NCBI RefSeq assembly: GCF_003369565.1
Contig: NZ_PIOD01000016.1
Coordinates: 146,581 to 210,580, forward strand
DNA length: 64,000 bases
Direction: 5' to 3'
Origin: Oceanobacillus chungangensis
GTDB taxonomy: Bacteria > Bacillota > Bacilli > Bacillales > Amphibacillaceae
The translations under genes and the position numbers were made by a program. The first letter of the stretch is position 1. Every line of letters starts with the position of its first letter. Positions 17,876 to 25,927 of this stretch are shown here, piece by piece. Under the pieces are notes generated by a model. That model saw only the letters and a list, made by a program, of their open reading frames with translations. It was not told where the DNA came from and did no database searches.

Positions 17876-18355
17876 ATGGCAGATTATACATTAGAAGAAA
17901 AAGAAAGCTTTACCGTTTTAGGTATTGGTACTGAGCTTAAAAGTGATTACACAGACTATGCTGGCATCAACAAGGAAAAGGCCGATTTTTGGCAGGCTGT
18001 CAATGAGGATGGAAGGCTTGATGCGCTAAAAGCTATCGCTACAAATGACTATATTTTTGTTGTCAACGAAGCAGTAAATAACAAGATGATGCATTATGCA
18101 GGTGTCATGACAGAGCAATCCTTACCAGAAGCGTCTAGAGTTATCCAATTTCCTAAAGGGGAATATGTAGTCGTTAAAGGGGAAGCAAATACGGATGAAG
18201 AGTTGAGTAACAAGCTTACTGGCATTGCCTTTGGGGAAGTCTTGCCAGCAGCAAATCACGTGGCCTATGTCGGCGGACCAAATGCAGCTGTTGTGATGGG
18301 TAAGAGAGATGGCTTAGTTTATGGTGAAATGTGGATTCCTGTTGTAAGGAAATAG
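17876..18355 (+). CDS. GyrI-like/effector-binding domain protein
   Basis: 159 residues from ATG 17876; an ATG at 17864 sits directly on the GAAGAGG ribosome site, so the later start is preferred. The protein is one GyrI-like (AraC effector-binding, SOUL-like) domain, seen in MADYTLEEKESFTVLGIG, VIQFPKGEYVVVKGEA, and the acidic YGEMWIPVVRK end. This domain binds small hydrophobic or cationic compounds and in some members hydrolyses them. It sits downstream of a long structured leader and divergent from a WYL regulator, suggesting a ligand-response pair. Ligand unknown. Confidence 0.75.
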   Translation: MADYTLEEKESFTVLGIGTELKSDYTDYAGINKEKADFWQAVNEDGRLDALKAIATNDYIFVVNEAVNNKMMHYAGVMTEQSLPEASRVIQFPKGEYVVVKGEANTDEELSNKLTGIAFGEVLPAANHVAYVGGPNAAVVMGKRDGLVYGEMWIPVVRK

Positions 18356-18365
18356 TGAGATATAT

Positions 18366-18404
18366 GGCGGAAGGACAAGGTTCACTTCAACCTTGCCCTC
18401 CGCC
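18366..18404 (+). terminator. Terminator after the effector-binding protein gene
   Basis: A long GC-rich stem (GGCGGA...CAAGGTT / AACCTTG...CCGCC) with two internal mismatches, followed by CTTTGT. Confidence 0.7.
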
Positions 18405-18422
18405 CTTTGTACAAACACTTAA

Positions 18423-18454
18423 AAACACCCCTTCATCATTTTGAAGAGGTGTCT
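18423..18454 (-). terminator. Terminator after the flavin reductase gene
   Basis: ACACCCCTTC/GAAGAGGTGT stem, loop of 8, followed on the minus strand by TTTTT. Confidence 0.75.
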
Positions 18455-18460
18455 GTTAAA

Positions 18461-19015
18461 TTAAGCATATTGTTTAATGTATGGCTTTACCCATTCTTGG
18501 AATTTTGCAATGACATCATCTAAGAAAGCATTCGTTGCTTCATCTGTTAAGTTTCCTTCAGTGTCAAATTTCTCATGGACTGTACCTACATATACTTCAT
18601 TTCCACCAAAGACTGGAGAATTTAATCCACCCGCAAATAAGATATCTCTTAGGTGCATTTGTGCTTTAACTGAACCTAAAATACCCATTGAAGACCCCAT
18701 AATAATTGATGGTTTACCATGCATTACTTGATCTACTCGGCTTAACCAATCAATTGCATTTCCTAACACACCAGGAATAGTTGAATTGTATTCAGGTGTT
18801 ACCCAAAGAACGGCATCAGCTTCTTTGACTTTCGCTTTGAAATCAAGAACTTCTTGTGTTGCATCTAATTCGATATCTTGGTTGTACATTGGCAATGAAG
18901 CTAAGTCTAAAATCTCCAATTCAAATTTATCTGCATAACGTTTTTGAACGTGTTTTGCCAATTGTAAATTATATGAATCTTTACGAATACTTCCTACGAT
19001 TGCTACTACTTTCAT
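18461..19015 (-). CDS. NAD(P)H-dependent FMN reductase (flavodoxin-like)
   Basis: 184 residues from ATG 19015, preceded by GGAGG; an upstream TTG at 19030 lies before that site. GSIRKDSYNLQLA is the FMN phosphate loop, WVTPEYNSTIPGVLGNAIDW is the family's second flavin-binding block, and SSMGILGSVKAQMHLR is the third. The family (ChrR/YieF/azoreductase-like) reduces quinones, azo dyes or chromate by two-electron transfer in the cytoplasm. It has its own promoter at 19087-19115 and terminator, and is not in an operon. Confidence 0.9.
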   Translation of the reverse strand: MKVVAIVGSIRKDSYNLQLAKHVQKRYADKFELEILDLASLPMYNQDIELDATQEVLDFKAKVKEADAVLWVTPEYNSTIPGVLGNAIDWLSRVDQVMHGKPSIIMGSSMGILGSVKAQMHLRDILFAGGLNSPVFGGNEVYVGTVHEKFDTEGNLTDEATNAFLDDVIAKFQEWVKPYIKQYA

Positions 19016-19086
19016 TGTGTTGACCTCCAAATGTTATATGTTAACGAGAATCTCAATTTCTATTTGGATCGCTTCGTTCTTCAAAG

Positions 19087-19115
19087 AGTATAGATTTTTT
19101 ATATATTAAAATCAA
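19087..19115 (-). promoter_or_regulatory. Promoter of the flavin reductase gene
   Basis: Minus strand: TTGATT (19115-19110), 17-base spacer, TATACT (19092-19087), about 70 bases upstream of the start. Confidence 0.65.
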
Positions 19116-19299
19116 GAAACAACGAGTGAGTTTCATTATTTGAAACTATTATAAAAAAGGTGTAGATTTTAATCCAGGATAGGAGTCAATGCAAGGACCA
19201 TTGATTTCACTTACGGTCAGGCTCATCGTAACATATCAAATTGAAGTTATTATATATTCAAGCATATCCAATCGTCTTATTAAGAATGGAGGGTTTTTT

Positions 19300-19440
19300 A
19301 TGAAAAAGTTTAATGTTTTTGCAATTGTTAGTGGGGGGATTTCTGGTTTGGCCGCATCTATTTATGTACTAGGGCCGTTTACTCTGTGATTCTTTTGGAA
19401 AAATCCAGTCAATTGGAAAGAAAAATAGACGATGCCAATT
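19300..19440 (+). pseudogene. FAD-dependent oxidoreductase N-terminal remnant
   Basis: After a good ribosome site (GGAGGG) the frame reads MKKFNVFAIVSGGISGLAAS, then IYVL, and shifts. The next frame gives RAVYSVILLEKSSQLERK. Together these are the Rossmann GxGxxG loop and second strand of a phytoene desaturase/amine oxidase-type flavoprotein. The gene is cut off after about 50 codons by the end of the convergent M20 deacylase gene. Frameshifted and truncated, so dead. Confidence 0.75.
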
Positions 19441-19494
19441 TTGACTTGACCACCAAAATGGCGGTCAACTCTTTATTGTTTAGCAAATCTCTTT

Positions 19495-20643
19495 TTATTT
19501 CGATAATCCTAAAATTAACTCCTTATAGATATCGAAAAATGCAAAGTAGTAATCTTTGTAGACATATTCATCTGTTTTATGTGCCATTTTTGTTTCGCCT
19601 GGACCAAACATCATGAATGGGAAGTTAGCCTCTTTATCTCGTAATAAGTTGGATGCATCCGTCACCCCTGGCGAACCTTTAACGGAAATTTCCAAATCTA
19701 AATGTTTTTTACCGAGTTCTTTAGCAAGTTCAACCATTTCAGACTGTCCTGTAGTGAAAACACTTGGTAATGACATTGTCACTTCAACATCTATATTAGA
19801 ACCTTCTTTATTGTATTTGTCAGCTGTTGTGTTGAATAACTCAATCACTTCATCGTTATCAAATTCGGGAATAGTACGTACGTTTATTTCAGCTACAGCT
19901 TTTTCTGGAACTGAGTTTACTTGATTCCCTGCATTGAAAATCGTTGTACTCATAACCAATTTATCCAGAACTTCATTTTTACGATCATCGCCATTCAGCT
20001 CTTCGTCTAATTCTAATAGATATTCCATCAATGGATTAATCGCATTATAACCTTGGTCAGGCATAGAACTGTGTGCCGCTTCACCAATAGATGTTAAACA
20101 AAAGTTAAGTGATCCTTTGTGAGAGTAAATAATCGTGTCATGAGAAGGTTCAGCTACCCATAGATAATCTACATCATCCATATAGCCTTCTTCGTATAAT
20201 TTTTTAGAACCTGCACCACCGACTTCTTCACCAGTCGTTGCCATAAAACGGACAGTACCATTTTTTAGTTCATTATTTTCTTTGAGTTCAATCATCACTA
20301 AAGCAAGGTTTACTAATCCTGCTTTCATGTCATTTGTTCCACGTCCGTATAATTTTCCGTCTCTTTCAGTCAATGTGAACGGATCCGTTGTCCAATCACT
20401 TTCATCACCAGGAGAAACGACATCCATATGACCAGAAACGCCAATGACTGGACTCCCGCTTCCAATTTCGGCTACTAAGTTAACACGAGTGTCTGTAACC
20501 GGAACAATTTTAGATTCAATGCCATATTCAGCAAATAAATCTTTCAAGTAATTTGCCACTTCGATTTCATTTTCATTAATAGATTTAATCGCTATAATGT
20601 CAGATAGAATCTTTATCTTTTCTTCTTCTGTAAAGTGTTTCAT
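19495..20643 (-). CDS. M20 family metallo-deacylase (ArgE/DapE type), copy 1
   Basis: 382 residues from ATG 20643, with GGAGGG 7 bases upstream; an in-frame TTG upstream lies before that site. M20 zinc ligands and catalytic residues are visible: GVSGHMDVVSPGD (His and the catalytic Asp), GRGTNDMKAG (bridging Asp), TTGEEVGGAGS (catalytic Glu-Glu), and AHKTDEYV (last His). The dimerisation domain lies between (HSSMPDQGYNAI). The family hydrolyses N-acyl amino acids or diaminopimelate derivatives. It resembles the second M20 gene at 42111-43247 along its whole length. Confidence 0.88.
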   Translation of the reverse strand: MKHFTEEEKIKILSDIIAIKSINENEIEVANYLKDLFAEYGIESKIVPVTDTRVNLVAEIGSGSPVIGVSGHMDVVSPGDESDWTTDPFTLTERDGKLYGRGTNDMKAGLVNLALVMIELKENNELKNGTVRFMATTGEEVGGAGSKKLYEEGYMDDVDYLWVAEPSHDTIIYSHKGSLNFCLTSIGEAAHSSMPDQGYNAINPLMEYLLELDEELNGDDRKNEVLDKLVMSTTIFNAGNQVNSVPEKAVAEINVRTIPEFDNDEVIELFNTTADKYNKEGSNIDVEVTMSLPSVFTTGQSEMVELAKELGKKHLDLEISVKGSPGVTDASNLLRDKEANFPFMMFGPGETKMAHKTDEYVYKDYYFAFFDIYKELILGLSK

Positions 20644-21098
20644 ACTAAATCCCTCCAAAATATCATCTGTCAATTCTCTGTAAGAATATTACTGTATTTT
20701 GCCGAAAGTCCAGTAATAAGTTAGCCACTTTAGAACTCTGCAAGGTTAAGACCGATTAATAAAAATTCCCATGAAATAAAGGTCACTTACTATTATACAG
20801 CTGTTTGTCATGCATACATAATTGTATTGTTTACAGTATCCATCGATAATATTAATATCATTAATTGTTAAAGGAGAGTGGAATTTCGAGCAGCTTTTTG
20901 AATGATTTGAGAAGAGGACAGTCTCTGACCTAGCAGGTGCTCCTGCCGTAACATAAACTGCCAAAGGAGTACAAAAACTACAGATAAATTATCAAATTCA
21001 CCTGTAGTGTAATTCATTACCCTAAACTATATTTTGTAAAAGCACATAAAGATTTCATATCCAACTTGTTTCATGTTAACTTATGCATCACCATTTGT
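20644..21098. other. Intergenic region, no gene recognised
   Basis: 455 bases between the M20 and MerR-type genes, both on the minus strand. Short open frames here lack ribosome sites and family resemblance. It contains the M20 promoter region; nothing firm was assigned. Confidence 0.5.
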
Positions 21099-22007
21099 TT
21101 ATTTCAAAATATCTTCAAGGGAATTTGTCACACGAATGGCCCGTGGTTTATAGTCGGATATATAATTGACTGATCCTTGTCCTCCGAGGTAGAAGGCTAT
21201 GTCATTTTGCTTTTCAGCAAATTGATCCAATTTTTGCAGCAGCTGAGGATCTGTTTCAAATGGTATTGTGGTTGTTGCGGACAACAGCACTACATTGGGC
21301 TTTAGTCTACTTATCAAAGATTCAATTGCGCCGGGTGCAGGGGAAGCTCCGATTAATTGAGTTTTCCATCCCTTTAGCATGAAACGCAATAGTATCAAAT
21401 GCAGCGGTACTTCATGATGTTCATATGGCAGACATGCTCCGAGAGCAAATGGAGCAGATTCCCGATATTGATAATTCCGCCTGATTTGAACAAGAAAATC
21501 CCTTACAACCAGGCTCGATACCGATTCCTGATATTCATCCCACTCATGAGTCTCCCACTTTCTTCCTACCTCTTTTAAAAAAGGAACCACAATATTGGTT
21601 AAAAATTGGTCTAGCCCTACATGATGATATGCTTGCTTTAGAATAAAATTTATTTCTACTTCATCACAGTGCCTGCCTTTTTCTAAAAGCAGTAAGACAT
21701 ACTCATTCCATTGCTCATAATGGAGAGATTCTCCCTTCCCCTTCAATGTTGGTACTTCGGGGTTTTCTCCCACTTCTTTTACAAGAAGAGCTGCTTGTTT
21801 AAGCGAGTGTCCTTGTTCCGAAAGTAACTTCATTTTCAAAAGCGTTTTAACATCCTCTTGACGATATACTCTATAACCATTTTCAAGTCGCTTCGGTTGA
21901 ATAACGCCATAACGTTCTTCCCATTTTCTAATTACTTGTTTTGATAATCCTGTCATATCTGCAACTTGTTGAATGGCAAATAATCCATTTTTATTGGATT
22001 GTATCAT
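21099..22007 (-). CDS. MerR-family regulator with a B12-binding-like domain (CarH/LitR-like)
   Basis: 302 residues from ATG 22007 (AAGGTG upstream). Residues ~5-75 are a MerR winged helix (AIQQVADMTGLSKQVIRKWE, RYGVIQPKRLENGYRVYR). A helical bundle and a Rossmann-like cobalamin-binding domain follow: YEHHEVPL is close to the ExHxxG lower-ligand motif, and VVLLSATTT and YLGGQGS fit the later strands. CarH/LitR proteins use adenosylcobalamin as a light sensor. Here the W-x-EH cap motif reads WDEYQES, without its histidine, and Gly in ExHxxG is Pro. Cobalamin binding may therefore be altered or lost. Its promoter carries a palindrome at 22072-22085. Confidence 0.82.
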   Translation of the reverse strand: MIQSNKNGLFAIQQVADMTGLSKQVIRKWEERYGVIQPKRLENGYRVYRQEDVKTLLKMKLLSEQGHSLKQAALLVKEVGENPEVPTLKGKGESLHYEQWNEYVLLLLEKGRHCDEVEINFILKQAYHHVGLDQFLTNIVVPFLKEVGRKWETHEWDEYQESVSSLVVRDFLVQIRRNYQYRESAPFALGACLPYEHHEVPLHLILLRFMLKGWKTQLIGASPAPGAIESLISRLKPNVVLLSATTTIPFETDPQLLQKLDQFAEKQNDIAFYLGGQGSVNYISDYKPRAIRVTNSLEDILK

Positions 22008-22053
22008 CCATTTCACCTTCTTAGTAACTTGTCCAAATCCATTAGGCATAATT

Positions 22054-22085
22054 AGTATAGCGAATTCCTTTACCTTGTACAAGGT
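22054..22085 (-). promoter_or_regulatory. Promoter of the MerR-type gene with palindromic operator over -35
   Basis: Minus strand: -35 TTGTAC (22082-22077), 17-base spacer, -10 TATACT (22059-22054). The -35 lies inside the perfect palindrome ACCTTGTACAAGGT (22072-22085), as expected for MerR/CarH-type self-repression. Confidence 0.7.
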
Positions 22086-22147
22086 TATCACGATAAACGT
22101 TATACAAAATGAAATTACCACTGTATCCCTTATTATATACCACGATA

Positions 22148-22212
22148 TTTGTATAATGTTTTATATTAATTATTATACAAACATTTGACAAAAAATCCAT
22201 TTCCATTAATAA
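22148..22212 (+). promoter_or_regulatory. ABC operon promoter with upstream inverted repeat
   Basis: TTTGTATAAT (22148-22157) and ATTATACAAA (22172-22181) form a perfect 10-bp inverted repeat just upstream of TTGACA (22185-22190). A TAATAA -10 follows after 16 bases. The half site resembles TTGTACAA in the MerR promoter, so the regulator may also control the ABC genes. Confidence 0.6.
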
Positions 22213-22259
22213 TATTGTTAAACGTAACTTATTATCTTAAGTTAAAAGGGAGTGACAGA

Positions 22260-23327
22260 GTGTTTTTAGCATGGCAGGAAATTAAAAAAAATAAACTACG
22301 ATTTACCTTAATTACAGGGGTTTTAATGCTTGTTTCTTATCTGGTATTCTTTCTCTCTGGACTTGCGACTGGTCTCGCAGACCTGAATAGGGAGGCCGTT
22401 GATAAATGGGAAGCATCAGCAATTATTCTTACCGACGAATCAGATAAAAGCTTGCCTCAATCATTCATGTCGATCGATCAGCTAGAGGATATTGATGCGA
22501 AAGAAACGGCTGTAATCGGTCAACTAAACGCTATTGCCAGCCAAGGTGACAATAAGCAGAATATCGCTCTCTTTGGCATTAACCAAAAGGAATTTCTTAT
22601 GCCAAATGTGACAGAAGGAAGGGCATTTGAAGAAGCATATGAGGTTATTGCTGATGGGTCATTAAAAGAAGAGGGATTCGAATTAGGTGATGAATTAACC
22701 TTGTCTTCCAGTGACCAACGTTTAACGATTGTTGGATTTACAGACAACGCTCGCTTTAATGCTGCACCTGTTCTCTATACAAACCTTTCTAGCTTCCACC
22801 AAGTCAAATTTGGTGAGGCAGCTGAACAGAATAATGATCAAATAAACGGAATTGTTGTACGAGATGATTCCATTTCCAATCTCACCGAAAATGATGAGCT
22901 TGAGTCTATTGAAATCGAAACATTTATTGAAAATTTACCTGGTTATACAGAACAAAAGCTTACCTTAAATTTCATGATTTACTTCCTTTTTGGTATTTCA
23001 TCGATCATTGTAGCGATTTTCTTATATGTGTTAACCGTGCAGAAGATCAGTATGTTCGGGGTCATGAAGGCTCAAGGTATTTCCAGTTCATATTTATCTC
23101 GGTCTGTAGTGGCGCAAACCATGATTCTAGCGTTTATAGGGACAGTGATAGGTTTTGTCTTAACACTCATTTCAGGAGCTTTTTTACCAGCAGCAGTTCC
23201 TGTTTCGTTTGACCTGGCCTTAATGATAATCTATGGATTAATTCTGATCGCTGTTGCAACTGCTGGTGCGGTTTTCTCAGTTTTAACGATTGTTCGAATT
23301 GATCCGCTGAAAGCGATAGGAGGGTAA
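22260..23327 (+). CDS. ABC transporter permease (FtsX/MacB-type)
   Basis: 355 residues from GTG 22260 (AAGGGAG upstream); the frame is open further up but begins in promoter DNA. The start VFLAWQEIKKNKLRFTLI and one N-terminal membrane segment are followed by a ~200-residue outside domain, then three membrane segments (FMIYFLFGISSIIVAIFLYV and two more). This is the MacB/FtsX layout. IDPLKAIGG at the end is typical of the family. With the ATPase that follows 3 bases later it forms an exporter, or a mechanotransmission complex, of unknown substrate. Divergent from the MerR/B12-type gene. Confidence 0.88.
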   Translation: MFLAWQEIKKNKLRFTLITGVLMLVSYLVFFLSGLATGLADLNREAVDKWEASAIILTDESDKSLPQSFMSIDQLEDIDAKETAVIGQLNAIASQGDNKQNIALFGINQKEFLMPNVTEGRAFEEAYEVIADGSLKEEGFELGDELTLSSSDQRLTIVGFTDNARFNAAPVLYTNLSSFHQVKFGEAAEQNNDQINGIVVRDDSISNLTENDELESIEIETFIENLPGYTEQKLTLNFMIYFLFGISSIIVAIFLYVLTVQKISMFGVMKAQGISSSYLSRSVVAQTMILAFIGTVIGFVLTLISGAFLPAAVPVSFDLALMIIYGLILIAVATAGAVFSVLTIVRIDPLKAIGG

Positions 23328-23330
23328 TAA

Positions 23331-24041
23331 ATGGCAGTATTAGAGTTACATCAAGTAAAGAAGAGTTTTGGAAGTGGTCATAAAAAAGTGGATGCCTTAA
23401 AGGAAACAGATTTCATTGCTGATCGCGGGGAATTAATTGCGATTATTGGTCCTTCAGGATCTGGGAAAAGTACCTTTCTTACAATTGTTGGAGGATTATT
23501 ATCACCAAGCTCAGGCGATGTAGTGATCAATGGGAAAAATCTGACCGATTTGAATGAAAAACAGCGTTCACAGCTACGACTCAAAGAAATTGGATTTGTG
23601 TTACAAGCGTCGAACCTGGTTCCCTTTCTCTCGGTGGCCAATCAGATGAAACTATTAGACAAAGTGAAAAAAGGAAATATGTCGGAAATGGACCGAAATC
23701 AGCTTTATGAGGAGTTGGGAATTGCTGACTTACTCAATAAGTATCCTTCCGACTTATCCGGCGGGCAACGTCAGCGTGTAGCTATCGCTAAAGCTTTGTA
23801 TAGCAACCCTTCGATTATTTTGGCTGACGAGCCTACAGCCTCTCTTGATTCAGACCGCGCCTATGAAGTTATGGAGCTATTAAAAAATGTAACGAAACAG
23901 AAAAAAACAACGACGATTGTAGTAACTCATGATATTCGGCTTGTGGACTATTGTGACAAAATTTACAATATGACAGATGGTGTCCTTACAGAAACAGAAG
24001 AACATACGAATAGATCACTTGTTGCTGAAGAAAGTCGATAG
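23331..24041 (+). CDS. ABC transporter ATP-binding protein (LolD/MacB-type)
   Basis: 236 residues. Walker A is GPSGSGKST at residues 40-48, the signature is LSGGQRQR, and Walker B is IILADEP followed by the VTHD switch histidine. The extra LLDKVKK region and the SGDVVINGKNLTDL loop match the MacB/LolD subfamily that pairs with FtsX-like permeases. Its ribosome site (GGAGGG) is in the end of the permease gene, so the two are translationally linked. It energises the permease at the inner face of the membrane. Confidence 0.93.
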   Translation: MAVLELHQVKKSFGSGHKKVDALKETDFIADRGELIAIIGPSGSGKSTFLTIVGGLLSPSSGDVVINGKNLTDLNEKQRSQLRLKEIGFVLQASNLVPFLSVANQMKLLDKVKKGNMSEMDRNQLYEELGIADLLNKYPSDLSGGQRQRVAIAKALYSNPSIILADEPTASLDSDRAYEVMELLKNVTKQKKTTTIVVTHDIRLVDYCDKIYNMTDGVLTETEEHTNRSLVAEESR

Positions 24042-24061
24042 CACACCGTTACTTAATGCGA

Positions 24062-24097
24062 GACACAAGGAAATTCGAAACTCCTTGTGTCGTTTTA
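24062..24097 (+). terminator. Terminator of the ABC operon
   Basis: Perfect 10-bp stem GACACAAGGA/TCCTTGTGTC with a 10-base loop and GTTTTAC. Confidence 0.85.
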
Positions 24098-24226
24098 CTT
24101 ACACAAAAAAGGCAGATATCGTTTAGTATGACAATAGTCCTAACTTATAGTAGAATTTAGTTCAGTATTTACTGAAAATTATCTATGTATTGGTTCGATA
24201 AATATATAATAGGAGATTGAATAGAG

Positions 24227-25171
24227 ATGAAGTTTGACTATCTTTCCAAAAACACCTTATCTAGTACTCAAGTGTTAGATAAAGATGCGGTACTTACTGC
24301 TTTAGAACATTCATTAGCTATGATTGAATTTGATCCTTATGGAACTGTAGTTTGGGCAAATCATAATTTTGCAAAAGCGATGGGTTACAGTGTAGAAGAA
24401 TTGCCTAACACACATCATCGTCAATTCTGTATTCCACAGTTTGCTCAAAGTCTGGAATATGATAATTTTTGGAGAAACTTGCGAAATGGAGAGTCTTTTC
24501 AAGAAAAAATACAAAGAGTGACGAAGCAAGGGAATGTTATATGGCTTGAAGCAACCTATACACCTGTTTTAGATAAAAATCAAAAAGTACAAGCCGTCAT
24601 TAAAGTCGCTACGGATATTACAGCACGTGAAAATGGTGCTTCGAAGGTAACACATGAATTGCAAGAAATGGCAGAGAATCTAAAGAAACGTGCGGATGAT
24701 GGCATTGCCCGTAGTCAAGAGGTTACCTCTGCAATTAACCTAGTTATTGAACAAACCAATGGAAACATGGAAATTTTGCAAACACTTATTAATCAAACCG
24801 ATGCCATTCACGGTATAGTGAAAACGATTAATGATATCGCTTCTCAAACAAATTTATTAGCTTTGAATGCGGCAATTCAAGCAGCGCATGCTGGAGAACA
24901 TGGACGAGCCTTTAATGTTGTAGCAAACGAAGTAAGAAAGTTAGCAAATCAATCGAAGGAAGCAACCCAAGAGGTACATTCCAATGTCGGAAAAATCATT
25001 GAACAAGTGCAAAATATAAGTACTGGAACCAAAGATTCAGAAAAGATTATTTCTGATTGCCATTCTCGTATTGAGCAAGCAGTTCATGCTTTTATTGGCA
25101 TTGGAGAATCAGCCCGTCAGCTTGATATACAAGCAAAAACTTTAGTAGATCAGATACAAGGACAATATTAA
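24227..25171 (+). CDS. Soluble PAS-domain methyl-accepting chemotaxis protein
   Basis: 314 residues with no membrane segment. Residues ~20-130 are a PAS domain ([42 protein letters not shown]). Residues ~150-314 are a short chemoreceptor signalling domain with the tip [20 protein letters not shown]. The core is shorter than in membrane receptors, with fewer heptads. Such proteins sense redox state, oxygen or a metabolite in the cytoplasm and act through CheW/CheA. AGGAG lies upstream of the ATG, and a strong terminator follows. The PAS cofactor is unknown. Confidence 0.9.
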   Translation: MKFDYLSKNTLSSTQVLDKDAVLTALEHSLAMIEFDPYGTVVWANHNFAKAMGYSVEELPNTHHRQFCIPQFAQSLEYDNFWRNLRNGESFQEKIQRVTKQGNVIWLEATYTPVLDKNQKVQAVIKVATDITARENGASKVTHELQEMAENLKKRADDGIARSQEVTSAINLVIEQTNGNMEILQTLINQTDAIHGIVKTINDIASQTNLLALNAAIQAAHAGEHGRAFNVVANEVRKLANQSKEATQEVHSNVGKIIEQVQNISTGTKDSEKIISDCHSRIEQAVHAFIGIGESARQLDIQAKTLVDQIQGQY

Positions 25172-25240
25172 ACGCTTAAATTTAAATGACTTTATTGTTA
25201 TGTGTCAATATGCGGATTAAAAATTAAATAATTTTATTTT

Positions 25241-25268
25241 AACCCCATGCTAAAATCAGCATGGGGTT
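25241..25268 (+). terminator. Terminator after the PAS chemoreceptor gene
   Basis: Perfect 11-bp stem AACCCCATGCT/AGCATGGGGTT with a 6-base loop. It lacks a long T run on the plus strand. Confidence 0.7.
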
Positions 25269-25401
25269 ATGCATGATTTTGTCATTAAAAACTTTGTTTC
25301 AAGGACTTCTCCTTTATAAAATTAGCATATTAGAACATATAAAGGTAACAATAATGATGGTGAACAAACACCAACTAACTTCGATGTAGGGGGATTTTAC
25401 T

Positions 25402-25575
25402 ATGAATATTCGTGAAGGAGTAATACCAACTGCATTAGGGACAGCTGTAACGGCTGCAGGTTACGCAATGAAACAAAATCACGGTTCAAACAAAATGATT
25501 GCAAATACCGTTTTTGGTTTCGGTTTGGCACACGTAGTATTAGGCGTAATAGACCTTGTAGAGCATCGTCGTTAA
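25402..25575 (+). CDS. Small hydrophobic protein, 57 residues
   Basis: Too short for common gene filters but well supported: AGGGGG lies upstream of the ATG, and a stem-loop follows the stop (25582-25610). The product begins MNIREGVIPTALGTAVTAAG and ends VLGVIDLVEHRR, with two short hydrophobic stretches around residues 9-22 and 32-52, so it is probably a small membrane protein. I have a memory of similar short Bacillaceae proteins carrying an unhelpful 'asparagine synthase' label, which the sequence does not support. Function unknown. Confidence 0.7.
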   Translation: MNIREGVIPTALGTAVTAAGYAMKQNHGSNKMIANTVFGFGLAHVVLGVIDLVEHRR

Positions 25576-25581
25576 AAATAG

Positions 25582-25610
25582 GAAGGTCGAGCAGTGTTAT
25601 GCTCGCCTTC
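25582..25610 (+). terminator. Stem-loop after the 57-residue protein gene
   Basis: GAAGG-CGAGCA pairs with TGCTCG-CCTTC with one bulge; the T run is weak (TCTAATAAT). Confidence 0.5.
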
Positions 25611-25761
25611 TCTAATAATCAACTAATCAACAGATATGCCTTCTTCGCTACTGAAATTCTGTAAATACATGTTTACAACAGGTGAAGGGGTTTCGGTATA
25701 TATTTATATTGCGACTACAATAGATCAGTTCACGATAAGCAAATGTGTGGTAGACGTTGCA

Positions 25762-25923
25762 TCAATAATAATCTTGAGCCACTATCAAAATATGATAGTG
25801 GCTCAGTTCTCCCATAAGTGGATTATTTTCTTGTCCGGGTGGATTTAACCTATGTCCTTCTTCATTATATTTACGAACAGACCAACGACCATCAGCATAA
25901 TGATAAAAAAAGATGGGAGTTGA
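25762..25923 (-). pseudogene. Possible orphan gene fragment
   Basis: A minus-strand frame without a start codon reads FYHYADGRWSVRKYNEEG, then HRLNPPGQENNPLMGEL, and stops at 25762. The composition looks protein-like rather than random. A perfect 13-bp stem-loop (25775-25805, TGAGCCACTATCA and complement) lies in its last third, which argues against coding. Not assigned to any family. Confidence 0.3.
25775..25805. repeat. Perfect 13-bp stem-loop
   Basis: TGAGCCACTATCA, loop AAATA, exact complement. No T run on either strand, so a factor-independent terminator is not obvious. Confidence 0.7.
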
Positions 25924-25927
25924 TTAC

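Noticed and set aside
20746-20964. 72-codon minus frame between the M20 and MerR-type genes
   Set aside because: No ribosome site, no family likeness, and base composition typical of the gap.
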